From Pseudogemmobacter lacusdianii (GTDB lineage Bacteria; Pseudomonadota; Alphaproteobacteria; Rhodobacterales; Rhodobacteraceae): 64,000 nt of DNA. Positions 1 to 12,985 of the stretch are shown one piece after another. Numbering within the stretch: the stretch's first letter is position 1; the number at the start of each line of letters is the position of its first letter. The DNA lies in assembly GCF_030848395.1 (NCBI RefSeq), contig NZ_JAVDBT010000008.1, positions 62,001-126,000 on the forward strand, given 5' to 3'. The translations under genes were made by a program, and so were the position numbers. The notes under the pieces were generated by a model, which was not told where the DNA came from, ran no database searches, and saw nothing but the letters and a program-made list of their open reading frames with translations.

Positions 1-1894
1 TGTTCAGAAGGAACAGGTAGAGCGGACGCTGTTGCGCGGCGAGTTTGCCGGGCAGGTCCGGACGACGGATGTAGAAGAGCCAAGCGAAGGCCAGACCGAC
101 AAGCATGGCGATGAAGGGCGAGATCTTCACCCATTTCGGCACGTAATGCGCATCATGCAGCACATGGTTGTCGGGGTGCATGAAGATCGCACCTTTGGGG
201 GCCACAGCAACTTCGGCCGGAGCCGCGGCGGTCTCGGCCTCAGCCGCGCCTTCGGTTGCCACAACAGCGCCTGCTGCCGGAGCCTCTTCGACCTCGGTGG
301 TTTGGTGCTGTGCAGCCTCCATGCCGAACCAGTCGCGCACAGCGGTCTCATCGCCGAAGAAGACTTTGTACCACATCATCCCCGAGAAGGCCGCGCCAAG
401 CGCCAGCACACCCAGCGGGATCAGCATGACAGCGGGGCTTTCATGCGGCTCGTGATGGCCGTGACCATGGTCGCCATGGGCGTGGTCGTCGTGACCATGC
501 GCATGATCGTCGTGACCATGTGCCCCTGCCCGGCTTTTGCCAAAGAAGGTCAGGAACATCAGCCGCCAGCTGTAGAAGCTGGTGAAGCAGGCCGCGATCA
601 CCAAAAGCACGAAGGCGAAGGTCGAGCCGACAAAGGCGCTTTCAATCACGGCGTCTTTCGACAGGAAGCCTGCAAAGCCGTAATGGGTCAGCGGGATACC
701 TACGCCGGTAATCGCCAAAGTGCCGATCATCATCGCCCAGAAGGTCAGCGGGATCTTCTTCCGCAAACCACCGTAGTTGCGCATGTCTTGCTCATGATGC
801 GTGGCATGGATGACCGAGCCTGCACCAAGGAAGAGCATTGCTTTGAAGAAAGCGTGGGTGAAGAGGTGGAACATCGCCACCGAATAGACGCCCACACCGG
901 CAGCCACGAACATATAACCCAGCTGCGACATGGTCGAATAAGCGATCACGCGTTTGATGTCGTTCTGCACCAAACCAATGGTCGCAGCGACAAATGCGGT
1001 GATTGCGCCAAGCACGGTGATGAAAGCCGTCGCCTCGGGCGCATATTCGTAAAGCGGCGACATGCGGCAGACGAGGAAGACACCGGCGGTCACCATGGTT
1101 GCGGCGTGGATCAGCGCCGACACAGGCGTCGGGCCTTCCATCGCATCCGGCAACCAAGTGTGCAGGAAGAGCTGCGCCGATTTACCCATTGCGCCGATGA
1201 AGAGCAGCACGCCGATCACATTGGCCGCATTCCACTCCGAGCCAAGGAAGGCGATCGTGGTCTCAGCCAAGGCCGGAGCGGCCGCAAAGATATCATCAAA
1301 GCGGATCGAATCCGTCAGGAAGTAGATCGCGCAGATGCCGAGAAGGAAGCCGAAGTCGCCAACACGGTTGACGATAAAGGCCTTCATCGCAGCAGCGCCC
1401 GCCGAGGGCTTGCGATAGTAAAAGCCGATCAGCAGGTAGGAAGCGACGCCCACCCCTTCCCAGCCGAAGAACATCTGCACCAAGTTATCCGAGGTCACCA
1501 GCATCAGCATGGCAAAGGTGAAGAACGACAAATAGGCAAAGAAGCGGGCGCGGTAGGGCTCGCCCTCTTTCCAATTGTCGTCATGCGCCATGTAGCCAAA
1601 GGAATAGAGGTGAACGAGCGCCGAGACCGAGTTCACCACGACCAGCATGATTGCGGTCAGGCGGTCGATGCGAATGCCCCATTCGCTGCCCAAAGTGCCC
1701 GATTCAATCCAGCGCAGAACAGTGATCTGCTGCGTCTCGGCGCCAATGTTGAAAAAGATAACCCAGCTCAGAGCCGCGGCAAGGAATACCGCCGCCGTGG
1801 TCAAAACCTGCGCCGGCTTTTCGCCGATGATCCGCCAACCGAAGCCACAAAGAATGGCCCCGATCAAGGGAGCAAAGAGGATGATCGTCGCCAT
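1..1894 (-). CDS. nuoL: NADH-quinone oxidoreductase subunit L (NuoL), C-terminus cut by window edge
   Basis: Large antiporter-like membrane subunit of complex I that helps drive proton translocation. From the ATG at 1894 the frame stays open to base 1, giving about 631 residues of an expected ~700. Conserved blocks include [54 protein letters not shown] (shown in part, with the functional Lys) and [10 protein letters not shown] His/Asp-rich loop of roughly 25 residues (about positions 440-530 of the window) interrupts the C-terminal part, and an Ala/Glu-rich stretch follows it. The start overlaps the stop of the preceding small ORF by one base (TAATG). Identification is firm; the exact C-terminus is unseen. 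Confidence 0.97.
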   Translation of the reverse strand, partial: MATIILFAPLIGAILCGFGWRIIGEKPAQVLTTAAVFLAAALSWVIFFNIGAETQQITVLRWIESGTLGSEWGIRIDRLTAIMLVVVNSVSALVHLYSFGYMAHDDNWKEGEPYRARFFAYLSFFTFAMLMLVTSDNLVQMFFGWEGVGVASYLLIGFYYRKPSAGAAAMKAFIVNRVGDFGFLLGICAIYFLTDSIRFDDIFAAAPALAETTIAFLGSEWNAANVIGVLLFIGAMGKSAQLFLHTWLPDAMEGPTPVSALIHAATMVTAGVFLVCRMSPLYEYAPEATAFITVLGAITAFVAATIGLVQNDIKRVIAYSTMSQLGYMFVAAGVGVYSVAMFHLFTHAFFKAMLFLGAGSVIHATHHEQDMRNYGGLRKKIPLTFWAMMIGTLAITGVGIPLTHYGFAGFLSKDAVIESAFVGSTFAFVLLVIAACFTSFYSWRLMFLTFFGKSRAGAHGHDDHAHGHDDHAHGDHGHGHHEPHESPAVMLIPLGVLALGAAFSGMMWYKVFFGDETAVRDWFGMEAAQHQTTEVEEAPAAGAVVATEGAAEAETAAAPAEVAVAPKGAIFMHPDNHVLHDAHYVPKWVKISPFIAMLVGLAFAWLFYIRRPDLPGKLAAQQRPLYLFLLN

Positions 1895-2073
1895 TACTCG
1901 GTCCTGCCCTGGCTAGCTGCGCAAGCGGAAGAGCCGCAGCGCGTCGATTGGAATTCATCCGCCGCAACCGCGCCGCGCGAGCGGCAGGTCGGGCATTCAA
2001 GATCGACCATGCGGCCATTCAGGGCCGTGATCTGCATCCCGAAGACATTGGTGTCACCCGGTTTGAGGGCCAT
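1894..2073 (-). CDS. small zinc-ribbon-like protein between nuoK and nuoL
   Basis: A 59-residue ORF that starts at ATG 2073 and ends with TAA overlapping the nuoL start by one base. The protein has a CPTC pair and later two further cysteines in TRCGSSACA, a pattern fitting a single zinc-ribbon or treble-clef-like knuckle. It lies 3 bp after nuoK and is almost certainly co-transcribed with it. I do not recognise a named family. It could be one of the unassigned reading frames known in Rhodobacter and Paracoccus complex I operons. Coding is inferred from the tight packing and translational coupling. Confidence 0.6.
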   Translation of the reverse strand: MALKPGDTNVFGMQITALNGRMVDLECPTCRSRGAVAADEFQSTRCGSSACAASQGRTE

Positions 2074-2076
2074 GGA

Positions 2077-2382
2077 TCAGCCCTTCATCACGTTGACGTC
2101 TTCCACCTCGATGGTGCCGCGGTTGCGGAAGAAGACCACAAGGATGGCCAGACCGATGGCAGCCTCGGCGGCGGCGACAGTCAGCACGAACAAAGTGAAG
2201 ACTTGGCCCGTGAGATCGCCCAGATAGGACGAGAAGGCGACAAGGTTGATGTTCACCGACAGCAAGATCAGTTCAATCGACATCAGGATGACGATCACGT
2301 TCTTGCGGTTCAGGAAGATCCCGAAGATGCCAATGACGAAAAGCGCTGCCGCCACCGTCAGGTAATGTTCAAGTCCCACCAT
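2077..2382 (-). CDS. nuoK: NADH-quinone oxidoreductase subunit K (NuoK)
   Basis: 101 residues with three transmembrane helices, matching the family length. It begins [20 protein letters not shown], and the family's [19 protein letters not shown] block (with the conserved membrane Glu) follows. A longer in-frame start five codons upstream (MRERK) is possible, but MVGLEHYL matches the usual N-terminus. It is an antiporter-like membrane-arm subunit of complex I. The gene is followed after 3 bp by the zinc-ribbon ORF and nuoL. A 156-bp spacer separates it from the upstream accessory gene. That spacer holds a small GCGGC/GCCGC hairpin but no convincing terminator. Confidence 0.97.
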   Translation of the reverse strand: MVGLEHYLTVAAALFVIGIFGIFLNRKNVIVILMSIELILLSVNINLVAFSSYLGDLTGQVFTLFVLTVAAAEAAIGLAILVVFFRNRGTIEVEDVNVMKG

Positions 2383-2538
2383 CTTACGTTCCCTCAAGGC
2401 CTTTGTGGCCCGCTGTCTCTTTGCCCATGGCCGTCATCGGGCCCTGCGTTGCGCGGCTTTACGCCGCCCTATAATCGGTTGCGGCGCGAACCGCAAAACC
2501 TCTCCTGCCCTTATCCCCTGTTTTCAGAGGCTTGGCAG

Positions 2539-3072
2539 TTATCCTCCCGGCTTAAGCTCGGGGTAATACGTCTTGCATCCGCAATCGAGGCGGAAGCTAC
2601 GGCCCATCATCGTCAGCCGGTCTTTGGTCTTGGCGCTGGCGAATTGCGCCAGCTTGCGCTTGGCACCGGCTTTGGCCGCCACTTCCAGCGTCAGATCGCC
2701 TTTGGCTGCGGCTTGGCTCAGATCTTTGACCAAAGCCTCCATCTGCCCCTGTCCGCCGCCTTGCATCAGATCAAAGCTTTGCGGACCCAAGAGCGCCGCC
2801 TTGCCGGTGTTGCAATCCATCACGATGAGGCTTGCTTCGCCGTAGCAGACATTGCCCTCATAAGTTTCTTGCAAAAGAAACCCGCCCGGCAGTTGGCTCA
2901 CTTCACCCAAGCCCGCAAAGTCGATCTCGCTGACAACCGAGCGCGCTGAGCAAGCTTCGCCGCGCTCGACTGTGGTCGAAGGCGTCAATGGCGCGGGCGA
3001 GCAGGCGAGGCTGGGCGATGCCAGCAGCACCGCCATCGCCCCCCCAGCCAGATATGCCAGCGCCTTGGTCAT
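2539..3072 (-). CDS. periplasmic cysteine-containing protein of unknown function in nuo operon
   Basis: 177 residues. The N-terminus MTKALAYLAGGAMAVLLA is a clear signal peptide, with a cleavage-like SLACSPA region. If the Cys is lipidated the protein would be a lipoprotein; the LAC context makes this possible but not certain. The mature part has at least seven cysteines, including a DCGC near the C-terminus, suggesting disulfides or metal binding in the periplasm. It sits between nuoJ (3 bp away) and nuoK on the same strand, so it is probably co-expressed with complex I. I do not recognise a family, and any role in assembly is only inference from context. Confidence 0.7.
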   Translation of the reverse strand: MTKALAYLAGGAMAVLLASPSLACSPAPLTPSTTVERGEACSARSVVSEIDFAGLGEVSQLPGGFLLQETYEGNVCYGEASLIVMDCNTGKAALLGPQSFDLMQGGGQGQMEALVKDLSQAAAKGDLTLEVAAKAGAKRKLAQFASAKTKDRLTMMGRSFRLDCGCKTYYPELKPGG

Positions 3073-3075
3073 GGA

Positions 3076-3666
3076 TCAGAGCCCCTGCCCCGGTTTCACG
3101 TCTTTCAGCTCAAGCTGTTTGGCCGGGTCGCGCCACATTTGTTGCAGCACGTTTTGGCGCTTCACATCTTTGCGGTGGCGCAAAGTCAGAAGGATCGCGC
3201 CGATCATCGCCACCAAAAGCACCATTGCCGAGGCTTGGAAGAGGTAGATGTATTTGTCGTAAAGGATCATCCCCAAAGCGCGCGCATTGTCGACACCGTC
3301 CAGAGCGGTCGAACGCTCCGTCTCGCCCCAGAAACCAAGGCCAATCATCAATTGCATGATGAGCACCAGACCGATCAAAAGGCCAAGCGGCATATAGCGT
3401 GCCATCTCGCCCTTCAGGGCCGCAAAGTCGATGTCGAGCATCATGACAACGAAGAGGAAAAGCACCGCCACAGCGCCGACATAGACGATCAACAGCAGCA
3501 TGGCGACGAATTCAGCACCCAACAGCACCATCAGCCCGGCGGCCGAGAAGAAGGTCAGGATCAACCAGAGCACCGAATGCACCGGGTTGCGCGCCACGGT
3601 CACCATCAGACCCGCCGTAACGGTGACAATGGCGAAGAGGTAAAAGGCGAAATCGACCACGGTCAT
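3076..3666 (-). CDS. nuoJ: NADH-quinone oxidoreductase subunit J (NuoJ)
   Basis: 196 residues with five predicted transmembrane helices, the normal size. Family blocks are seen in [18 protein letters not shown] (conserved early helix) and [20 protein letters not shown], the helix-3 region with the flexible pi-bulge of complex I. It is a membrane-arm subunit next to NuoH that couples quinone chemistry to proton movement. It starts at ATG 3666, three bases after the stop of the upstream CMD-like gene. Confidence 0.97.
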   Translation of the reverse strand: MTVVDFAFYLFAIVTVTAGLMVTVARNPVHSVLWLILTFFSAAGLMVLLGAEFVAMLLLIVYVGAVAVLFLFVVMMLDIDFAALKGEMARYMPLGLLIGLVLIMQLMIGLGFWGETERSTALDGVDNARALGMILYDKYIYLFQASAMVLLVAMIGAILLTLRHRKDVKRQNVLQQMWRDPAKQLELKDVKPGQGL

Positions 3667-3669
3667 GGA

Positions 3670-4074
3670 TTAGTCTTCCTTCTTTTCGGCAAAGACGGCT
3701 TGCGCCAGCTCCAATGCCTTTTGCATGGCGGGCAAGCCGCCGAACATGCTCATCTGCCAGATCACCTCGGCGATTTCGCGCTCGGTGGCTCCGGCCTGCA
3801 AAGCATGGCGCACGGTGGCCTTAATCTGAGGCTCGGCCTGCGCGCCCAAGACGGTCAGCGCAGCCAAAGTGACGAAAAGCCGGGTTTTGGCGTCCAAGCC
3901 TTCGCGGTTGAAGGTCTTGCCAAACCACATCTCCATCATGTCCTTGGACATGGTGGGGAAAAGCTTGTCGAGCCCCGGCATCTGCATGTTTTCCAAAGCA
4001 GGGTTGAAAGAGCGCAGCATCTCTTGCCCGCTTTCCATCATCTGCTGGACCATCTTGCTGTAAGTCTCGGTCAT
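3670..4074 (-). CDS. carboxymuconolactone decarboxylase (CMD)-like protein
   Basis: 134 residues from ATG 4074. The C-terminal half shows the AhpD/CMD helical repeat ([18 protein letters not shown], then [19 protein letters not shown]). It lacks the CxxC pair of AhpD peroxidase-type members, so it resembles the gamma-carboxymuconolactone decarboxylase branch or a non-catalytic relative. The start overlaps the stop of the collagen-like gene by 4 bp (ATGA), implying coupled translation inside the nuo operon. No aromatic catabolism genes are nearby, so a decarboxylase role is unlikely; the true function is unknown. Confidence 0.75.
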   Translation of the reverse strand: MTETYSKMVQQMMESGQEMLRSFNPALENMQMPGLDKLFPTMSKDMMEMWFGKTFNREGLDAKTRLFVTLAALTVLGAQAEPQIKATVRHALQAGATEREIAEVIWQMSMFGGLPAMQKALELAQAVFAEKKED

Positions 4075-4562
4075 CGCCCGGCCCTCACGCAAAGATAAAA
4101 GTTAACCGCTGCCCAGCCCATCACTTCGGTGCTGGAGACGCCCGGATTGGAAACCGTTTGCCCCGGCGTCACGGGATATTGCGGCGAGGTCAGGAGTTGC
4201 GTTTGCCCAGCCGAGACCCAGCCTTTCGGGCAAGCGCCTTCATTGCGGACCAAGATTGCGGCATCTTGGCCCAGATCCCCTGCCCCAGCCGGGCCCATCG
4301 CACCCGCCGGACCTTCGGCCCCTTCCGGGCCAACCGGACCGGCAGGCCCTTGCGGACCGGCCGGACCAACGGGACCTTGCGGCCCCAATCCACCCGCCGG
4401 ACCGGCAAGACCTTGCGGTCCTGCAACCCCAGCCGGGCCAACCGGGCCCGATGGCCCCATCAGAGCCGGTGCCGTGACGAATTGGTCATGGACAAGCGCC
4501 GAAAGCCCGAGGGCGATAACGCCCCCGGCCACAGCAGCCAATCCTGTTTCCAACCAACGCAT
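4071..4562 (-). CDS. membrane-anchored collagen-like (Gly-X-Y) protein inside nuo operon
   Basis: 163 residues. An N-terminal hydrophobic segment (about residues 5-25) acts as signal or anchor. About 20 Gly-X-Y triplets rich in Pro and Ala follow (residues ~36-95, e.g. [16 protein letters not shown]). A C-terminal globular part carries two or three cysteines (EGACPKGW and FYLCVRAGR). The triplet block should form a triple helix in the periplasm or on the surface. It lies between nuoI and the CMD-like gene and overlaps the latter by 4 bp. Collagen-like repeats expand and move easily, so homologues may vary in length. Function is unknown, and the placement within complex I genes is unusual. Confidence 0.75.
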   Translation of the reverse strand: MRWLETGLAAVAGGVIALGLSALVHDQFVTAPALMGPSGPVGPAGVAGPQGLAGPAGGLGPQGPVGPAGPQGPAGPVGPEGAEGPAGAMGPAGAGDLGQDAAILVRNEGACPKGWVSAGQTQLLTSPQYPVTPGQTVSNPGVSSTEVMGWAAVNFYLCVRAGR

Positions 4563-4571
4563 CAGCGATCC

Positions 4572-6102
<1,531 letters not shown>

Positions 6103-6112
6103 GTTCCGTCCC

Positions 6113-6526
6113 TTACACCGTCGGTATGCCCAGTTCACCGCAATCCATCACCGTCACTTCGGCGTCGATGGTATGCCGTCCCCGAGGCAGAGCGGCTGAG
6201 ATGAGATAAACCGCATCCCCCCGCCAAGTCTCATTCGTTCGTGCCACCTGCGTTTGCACATGGCGCGCAAACCCAAATCCTCGGATCAGCGCATATTGGG
6301 CTGCCGCACAGCGGCCGTATCGTTCCACATCGGCCTCATTACGCGCGCCGGTCATGGCGACACGAAACTTGACCATTTCTCCGTCCAAAAGCACCGTCTC
6401 AATCCCCAAGTATGAGGGATTGAGCGGCCCCTGTGACACCTCCGCACCGCCCGTGCAAGCCCCGACCGCCGCCGTTGAGGCGAAGATCAGGCCCGCCGCA
6501 AGGCGCTGAGGAAGCAAGCGTGCCAT
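6113..6526 (-). CDS. small lipoprotein-like protein in nuo operon
   Basis: 137 residues from ATG 6526. The N-terminus [16 protein letters not shown] leads to AAVGAC, a lipobox-like site, suggesting an outer- or inner-membrane lipoprotein. The mature part includes [20 protein letters not shown], a pattern seen in several small Rhodobacteraceae proteins that I cannot assign to a family. It lies between nuoG (2 bp) and nuoH (10 bp) on the same strand. Function is unknown; a link to complex I rests on location only. Confidence 0.65.
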   Translation of the reverse strand: MARLLPQRLAAGLIFASTAAVGACTGGAEVSQGPLNPSYLGIETVLLDGEMVKFRVAMTGARNEADVERYGRCAAAQYALIRGFGFARHVQTQVARTNETWRGDAVYLISAALPRGRHTIDAEVTVMDCGELGIPTV

Positions 6527-6528
6527 GC

Positions 6529-8547
6529 TTACTCGGCCGCCAGCGGCGCGGACTGCCGCGCTTTGGCCATAGCCGAAAGCTCTGCCATGACCTGAGACGC
6601 GCGTGCAACCGGGTTCGTCAGGTAGAAGTCCTTGATCACATTGCGGAAGCTGGCTTTGCCCAAGGGCAAGATTTCCAGCGCCTGCCACTCATTTTCCGCC
6701 GGCTCATCAATGCGGCCCAGATGCGGATGTGCAGCAACAAGTGCGCTGCGCAAAGCAGCCAGCGAATCCCACGGCAGTTGCGCACCGACTTCAGCCGAAA
6801 GCGCACGCAGGATCGCCCAGTTCTCCTTCGCCTCACCCGGCGCAAAGCCTGCGCGAAGCGCCAGCTGCGGGCGACCTTCGGTATTGACGAAAAGCCCGTT
6901 CTCTTCCGTCCAAGCCGCACCCGGAAGGATGATGTCGGCGCGGTTGGCACCGCGATCGCCATGGCTGCCTTGGTAGATCACAAAGGGACCGGGGGCGATT
7001 TCGACCTCGTCGGCGCCGAGGTTGTAGATCACCTCAGCCCCTTCGGTCGCCGCCACCAGACCGCCTTCGGTCACAGCGCCCACGTCCATCGCACCCACGC
7101 GGCTTGCCGCCGTGTGCAGCACCAGAAGCTTCGCGCCCGAGGCCTCGCAGATCTTCATGGCTTGCGCCAGAACCGCCGCGCCATCGGCCTCATTCAAAGC
7201 GCCCTGCCCGATGATGACCACAGCGCCTTTGTCTTGCAACGCGCTCAGGTCAGAACCTGCATGCGCCTCCAAAGCGGCGCGGTCAGCGCCGAGATGCGCA
7301 TAATCATAGGTCAGATCCACGGCTTCGCCGATCAGCGCCACATTGGCACCAAGCGTCCAAGCCTTGCGAATACGGGCGTTCAGCACCGGCGCTTCCACGC
7401 GCGGGTTCGACCCGATGATCAGCACCGATTTCGCCGCATCGATATCTTCGATCCGGGCATTGCCGACATAGGCCGAGCGGTTGCCGATCGGCAGACGCGC
7501 ACCATCGGTGCGGGCCTCAACCTTGCCACCCAGCGACTCGATCAGCTGTTTCAGCGAATAGGTCGCCTCGACCGAAGCGAGATCGCCGACCAGACCAACG
7601 GTTTTGCGGCCCTTCATCGCGGCAGCGGCTTTTTCCAAAGCCTCACCCCAAGTGGCTTTGCGCAACCGGCCATTCTCGCGGACATAAGGCACGTCCAGAC
7701 GCTGGCGGCGCAACCCGTCCCAGATGAAGCGGGTCTTGTCCGAGATCCACTCTTCATTCACGCCGTCATGGTTGCGCGGCAGAATGCGCATCACTTCGCG
7801 GCCTTTGGTGTCGATGCGGATGTTCGAGCCCAAAGCATCCATCACATCGATGCTTTCGGTCTTGGTCAGCTCCCACGGGCGGGCGGTGAAAGCGTAAGGC
7901 TTCGAGGTCAAAGCGCCGACCGGGCAGAGGTCAATGATATTGCCCTGCAGGTTCGAATCCAAAGTCATATTGAGATAGGAGGTGATCTCGCTATCCTCGC
8001 CGCGACCGGTTTGGCCCATCTGGGTGATGCCGGCCACTTCCGAGGTGAAGCGCACGCAACGGGTGCAGGAAATGCAGCGCGTCATTGCGGTCTTGACCAA
8101 GGGGCCAAGGTTCAGCTCATCCGAGGCGCGCTTCGGCTCGCGGTAGCGCGAGAAGTCCACGCCATAAGCCATCGCTTGGTCTTGCAGATCGCATTCGCCG
8201 CCTTGGTCGCAGATCGGGCAATCGAGCGGGTGGTTGATGAGCAGGAACTCCATCACACCTTCGCGGGCCTTTTTGACCATCGGCGAGGTGGTCTTCACCA
8301 CCGGAGCCTCACCATTCGGGCCCGGACGCAAGTCGCGGACCTGCATCGCGCAAGAGGCGGCCGGTTTCGGCGGGCCACCGACGACTTCCACAAGGCACAT
8401 CCGGCAGTTGCCAGCGATCGACAGCCGCTCATGGTAGCAAAAACGCGGGATCTCGACCCCGGCCGCTTCAGCCGCCTGGATGATGGTCATTGCCCCATCC
8501 ACCTCGACCTCGATGCCGTCGATATTGATCTTTTTCAGGTTCGACAT
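6529..8547 (-). CDS. nuoG: NADH-quinone oxidoreductase subunit G (NuoG)
   Basis: 672 residues, the large iron-sulfur subunit of the NADH module. The N-terminus (start [18 protein letters not shown] at 8547) has the [2Fe-2S] ferredoxin domain ([15 protein letters not shown]), then the His-ligated N5 cluster motif ([19 protein letters not shown]), then CISCTRC with a distal DLCPVGAL cysteine for N4. The C-terminal half is the molybdopterin-oxidoreductase-like fold without a cofactor. Electrons pass from NuoF/E through this chain to NuoI and NuoB. An upstream in-frame extension overlapping the next gene was rejected as the start. Confidence 0.97.
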   Translation of the reverse strand: MSNLKKINIDGIEVEVDGAMTIIQAAEAAGVEIPRFCYHERLSIAGNCRMCLVEVVGGPPKPAASCAMQVRDLRPGPNGEAPVVKTTSPMVKKAREGVMEFLLINHPLDCPICDQGGECDLQDQAMAYGVDFSRYREPKRASDELNLGPLVKTAMTRCISCTRCVRFTSEVAGITQMGQTGRGEDSEITSYLNMTLDSNLQGNIIDLCPVGALTSKPYAFTARPWELTKTESIDVMDALGSNIRIDTKGREVMRILPRNHDGVNEEWISDKTRFIWDGLRRQRLDVPYVRENGRLRKATWGEALEKAAAAMKGRKTVGLVGDLASVEATYSLKQLIESLGGKVEARTDGARLPIGNRSAYVGNARIEDIDAAKSVLIIGSNPRVEAPVLNARIRKAWTLGANVALIGEAVDLTYDYAHLGADRAALEAHAGSDLSALQDKGAVVIIGQGALNEADGAAVLAQAMKICEASGAKLLVLHTAASRVGAMDVGAVTEGGLVAATEGAEVIYNLGADEVEIAPGPFVIYQGSHGDRGANRADIILPGAAWTEENGLFVNTEGRPQLALRAGFAPGEAKENWAILRALSAEVGAQLPWDSLAALRSALVAAHPHLGRIDEPAENEWQALEILPLGKASFRNVIKDFYLTNPVARASQVMAELSAMAKARQSAPLAAE

Positions 8548-8551
8548 GCCG

Positions 8552-9088
8552 CTACTCCGCCGCCACGCTGCCGCAAGCTTTGGTGCGCCAAAGCTGTGCA
8601 TCTTTCAAATGAGACCAGCCAAAGGCATGATCGCTGTCGCCATGGCTTTCGCGATGACGCCAGCGGGACATACCCTCGGCCGCGGTCGGATGGCTGCCCG
8701 CAGGCACCCACCACAGAACCAGATTTCCGTTGCCCTTCGCCGCATACCACTCCGCTTTGCGGGCGTAAAACTGGCGATGGACCGTATTCCAGACGAAATG
8801 CTCCAAAGCTTCGACCGAAGTCCAGACCGAGAGCGAATGGGCGATATTGGGGTGGTTGAGCTGGGCGCGATCCTCATCCGAGAGATCGCTTTCCAAGGCG
8901 CCGTCCCTGCCCGCATCCTCATCCGTCATGCGCCAGACATAGCCCTCAGCGCTTTCGGCAATCGCATAGACCCGGTCGAGACCATTGGCGAAATCCGCGG
9001 TGCGCGGATCCTCCCAGCCATAGGCCAGCGTGCCGAAGTTATATTCGGCAAGCTGCATGTCGCGGGAAAGGGTCGGGGTTGATGTCAT
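8552..9088 (-). CDS. DUF3291-type protein
   Basis: 178 residues, starting at ATG 9088. [19 protein letters not shown] followed by a region rich in Trp and His ([38 protein letters not shown]) matches the DUF3291 family, a ferredoxin-like alpha/beta-barrel relative of the ABM monooxygenase fold. The substrate is unknown. It is 4 bp from nuoG and overlaps the upstream DUF5333-like gene by 4 bp, so it belongs to the nuo transcription unit. DUF3291 genes also occur outside nuo clusters, so the connection may be regulatory rather than structural. Confidence 0.75.
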   Translation of the reverse strand: MTSTPTLSRDMQLAEYNFGTLAYGWEDPRTADFANGLDRVYAIAESAEGYVWRMTDEDAGRDGALESDLSDEDRAQLNHPNIAHSLSVWTSVEALEHFVWNTVHRQFYARKAEWYAAKGNGNLVLWWVPAGSHPTAAEGMSRWRHRESHGDSDHAFGWSHLKDAQLWRTKACGSVAAE

Positions 9089-9504
9089 CCCTTATCCCTT
9101 AGCAAATAGCCGATCAGCGAGCTTTTCGCGATCTCAGCGCGACCAATCTTGCAATGCGCAGCGGCATCGCCCTCTTTGGCGCCGGATTTTGCCAGCCAAG
9201 CAATGGCTTCTTTCTTGCCGCGGGCCTTTTCAGTCTTCGAAGTGACGAAGTTCTTCACCTCGGCCGAGCTATAGCCCTTTTTCAAGGCGTAATCGCGCAG
9301 CTTGTTCAGCTCACCCAAAGCGCGCAGCTTGCGCGGCTCCATGGCGGGGCATGTGTCGGCGATCTTATCGGCGATGAAGCCCTGCAACAGGATATTGTTG
9401 ATATGGGCTTCTTTGTTGATGGGCTCCAGCGCCAAAGCGGGCGCGGCACCGAGCAAAGCAACGGCGATCAAAGTGGGTTTCAACGACAGGGTAAACGGGC
9501 GCAT
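9085..9504 (-). CDS. secreted DUF5333-like protein
   Basis: 139 residues from ATG 9504. MRPFTLSLKPTLIAVALLGA ending in APALA is a classical signal peptide with an AxA site. The mature protein is helical (EAHINNILLQGFIADKIADT) with two cysteines. It resembles the Rhodobacterales DUF5333 proteins usually found beside nuoF/nuoG. The stop overlaps the DUF3291 start (ATGA). A longer reading frame upstream to 9630 lacks signal character and is not preferred. Function is unknown; the protein acts in the periplasm if the signal is right. Confidence 0.7.
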   Translation of the reverse strand: MRPFTLSLKPTLIAVALLGAAPALALEPINKEAHINNILLQGFIADKIADTCPAMEPRKLRALGELNKLRDYALKKGYSSAEVKNFVTSKTEKARGKKEAIAWLAKSGAKEGDAAAHCKIGRAEIAKSSLIGYLLRDKG

Positions 9505-9602
9505 CTTGGCCTCCTTGGCATAATAAGATGCCATGAAGGTGGGGGCGCAGGGCGTTGATATGCCATGACAAGGGGCGGTTCTCGCGGGGACGTGAAGCGG
9601 CG

Positions 9603-9875
9603 TCATGCGCAGCCCTCCACATAGACCCAAGTACCCGCCTCAAACCGGTCGTAGATAGAGGCTTTGACTTTGCCGCCGCACAAAGCGTCGGCGTCACGAC
9701 GGGCGGCAATGCCATCCCACATCGCATAAGCCGGGCCATTGGTGCGCGTCACGCGCACGGCCTTGCCCGCTTGCACCAAACTCGCACCGATATCGGCGCG
9801 CGGAGCCACAGGCGCCGGGCTTGCGGCGACGCAAGCGGCCAAGGGCAAAACCAAAAGCGGAAGGGCGGCTCTCAT
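9603..9875 (-). CDS. small lipoprotein with C-terminal VEGC motif (paralogue of next gene)
   Basis: 90 residues from ATG 9875. A signal peptide with lipobox LAAC (MRAALPLLVLPLAACVAAS) predicts a lipoprotein. The C-terminus GTWVYVEGCA closely mirrors that of the neighbouring upstream gene (GAWVFVEGCL), and both have a cysteine about 25-30 residues before it, likely disulfide-bonded to the final Cys. The 4-bp overlap with that gene and the shared tail suggest a tandem duplication. It lies in the nuo operon between nuoF and the DUF5333-like gene. Function is unknown. Confidence 0.65.
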   Translation of the reverse strand: MRAALPLLVLPLAACVAASPAPVAPRADIGASLVQAGKAVRVTRTNGPAYAMWDGIAARRDADALCGGKVKASIYDRFEAGTWVYVEGCA

Positions 9876-10269
9876 AGACAGCCCTCGACGAAGACCCAAG
9901 CCCCGTCCGAGCCAAGAATAGGCGCGGCCCCGGCATTGGCAATCATGCCTTGCGCAGCGCAGGTGGCAGACAGCACTTCGCGAGCACGGTAGCCCTCATC
10001 CGCCATCGAGCCGCCATCCGCGCGCGCAACCCGAACCGAACCACTGCCCGCTGGCGCAAGCGACACCGCTGCACCATTAACCGTGGTCTGATCCACCACA
10101 GGCCGGTCGATCTGCGTCAGATAATCTGCGCCGCCCAAAGAGACGGTTTCTTGCAGCGGAGTCGCCACAGCATTGGGATCAGCCGCGCCCGTGCTGGCCA
10201 TGTCTTCAGCCCCAGCGGCAAAGCCGCAGGGCAGAAGCGCAAAAGCCAGAAGAAGGGCGCGGGCGCGCA

Positions 10270-10270
<1 letters not shown>
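9872..10270 (-). CDS. secreted protein with C-terminal VEGC motif
   Basis: 132 residues, starting at ATG 10270, which overlaps the nuoF stop (ATGA). The N-terminus MRARALLLAFALLPCGFAAG is a signal peptide. The conserved end CAAQGMIANAG...AWVFVEGCL parallels the neighbouring 90-residue lipoprotein. The middle is low complexity. It is co-transcribed with nuoF by position. No named family is recognised. Confidence 0.65.
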
Positions 10271-11800
<1,530 letters not shown>

Positions 11801-11809
11801 GGCTTGCCC

Positions 11810-12985
11810 TTAGTAGTCGTTCGAGCGGGCGCGTTCGAGGAAACGCTCCAGCCCTTCGGTCACGATGATCTTGGCCTGCGCCACCCAACGATCGCGGGTG
11901 ATCCGGCCTTTGAAACGGTCCATCTTCGCATCGAAGAAGGCAACGTCTTCTTCGCTCCAACCAGCGATCTGGTCGAAGTGGAAGACACCGTTGTCGTTGA
12001 GAAGCTTCTCAGCCACCGGGCCGATGCCTTCGATCTTCTTCAGATCATCGCCAGCGCCCGCGCGCGGCGCGGCAAGCTGACGGGCGTCCAAAGCTGCAGC
12101 GGGCTTCGCGTCGCCGGTTGCCGTGTTCTGGCCCGGAGCCGCAACGGCCACACCAGCCGGAGCGGTGGCATCCGTCTCAGGCTTGCCTGCCGAAAGCGCC
12201 TCACCCAAAGCCGGATCAAGGCCCTTCTCAGCCTTGCGCACAGCTGCAGTTGGCTTTGCAGCTTTCGGCGTCTCGGGCTTGGCGATCCAAGGCGTCGAGA
12301 GCGGCACTTCGGTGCCGTCGATACGCTTAACGGTATCGCCGATGCTCAAGGCCAGGCCCACGGAAGCATTGCGCTCCACCCGGCCCTCGGCATGGGCTTG
12401 CAACGAGGTCAAACCGGCTGCGGGCTCGGACGAATAGCGCCCGATCTGCGAGCCCGGCACCGGCACTTCGCCGGTGGTGAAGCGCGCGATCAGCTGACGC
12501 AGTTTCTCGGGCGTGAGATCTTCGTAATAATCCTTACCGATCATCGCCATCGGCGCGTTGGCGCATGCGCCAAGGCACTCGACCTCTTCCCAAGAGAATT
12601 TGCCATCAGCCGAGAGCGTATGCGGCGCCGGCGCGATCAACTCTTTGCAGACCGCGATCAGATCTTCTGCCCCGCAGATCATGCAAGACGTGGTGCCGCA
12701 GATCTGGATATTCGCCACCGAACCAACCGGTTGCAGTTGGAACATGAAGTAGAAGGTCGCGACTTCCAGCACGCGAATATAGGCCAGCCCCAAAAGGTTG
12801 GCGACATTTTCAATCGCGGGACGGCTGAGCCAGCCCTCCTGCTCTTGGGCGCGCCACAGAAGCGGGATCACCGCCGAGGCCTGACGGCCCGCGGGATATT
12901 TGGCGATCTGGCCCTCGGCCCAAGCCAAGTTGGCCGGGGTGAAGGCGAAGGAGTCCGGCTGAACCGGATGCAGGCGGCGGAGCAT
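11810..12985 (-). CDS. nuoE: NADH-quinone oxidoreductase subunit E (NuoE) with C-terminal helix-hairpin-helix-like extension
   Basis: 391 residues, about twice a standard NuoE (~165-240). Residues ~1-190 hold the thioredoxin-like [2Fe-2S] domain, with cluster ligands in [14 protein letters not shown] preceded by the paired Cys and in [13 protein letters not shown] long Ala/Lys-rich linker follows. A final domain (residues ~320-390) contains [20 protein letters not shown] and [15 protein letters not shown], a helix-hairpin-helix-like fold. Extended NuoE proteins are known in Rhodobacter. The start overlaps the nuoD stop by one base (TAATG). It delivers electrons at the N1a cluster in the NADH module. 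Confidence 0.96.
   Translation of the reverse strand: MLRRLHPVQPDSFAFTPANLAWAEGQIAKYPAGRQASAVIPLLWRAQEQEGWLSRPAIENVANLLGLAYIRVLEVATFYFMFQLQPVGSVANIQICGTTSCMICGAEDLIAVCKELIAPAPHTLSADGKFSWEEVECLGACANAPMAMIGKDYYEDLTPEKLRQLIARFTTGEVPVPGSQIGRYSSEPAAGLTSLQAHAEGRVERNASVGLALSIGDTVKRIDGTEVPLSTPWIAKPETPKAAKPTAAVRKAEKGLDPALGEALSAGKPETDATAPAGVAVAAPGQNTATGDAKPAAALDARQLAAPRAGAGDDLKKIEGIGPVAEKLLNDNGVFHFDQIAGWSEEDVAFFDAKMDRFKGRITRDRWVAQAKIIVTEGLERFLERARSNDY

Noticed and set aside
32-2227. Very long plus-strand open frame (731 codons) over nuoL/nuoK
   Set aside because: His/Arg/Gln-rich composition, no domain, and it is antisense to clear NuoL and NuoK; a GC-skewed shadow frame.
3670-4074. Aromatic-ring catabolism function for the CMD-like gene
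   Set aside because: No pca or cat genes nearby; it is embedded and coupled in the nuo operon.
6433-8859. 808-codon plus-strand open frame over nuoG
   Set aside because: Antisense shadow of NuoG, whose cluster motifs are all intact on the minus strand.
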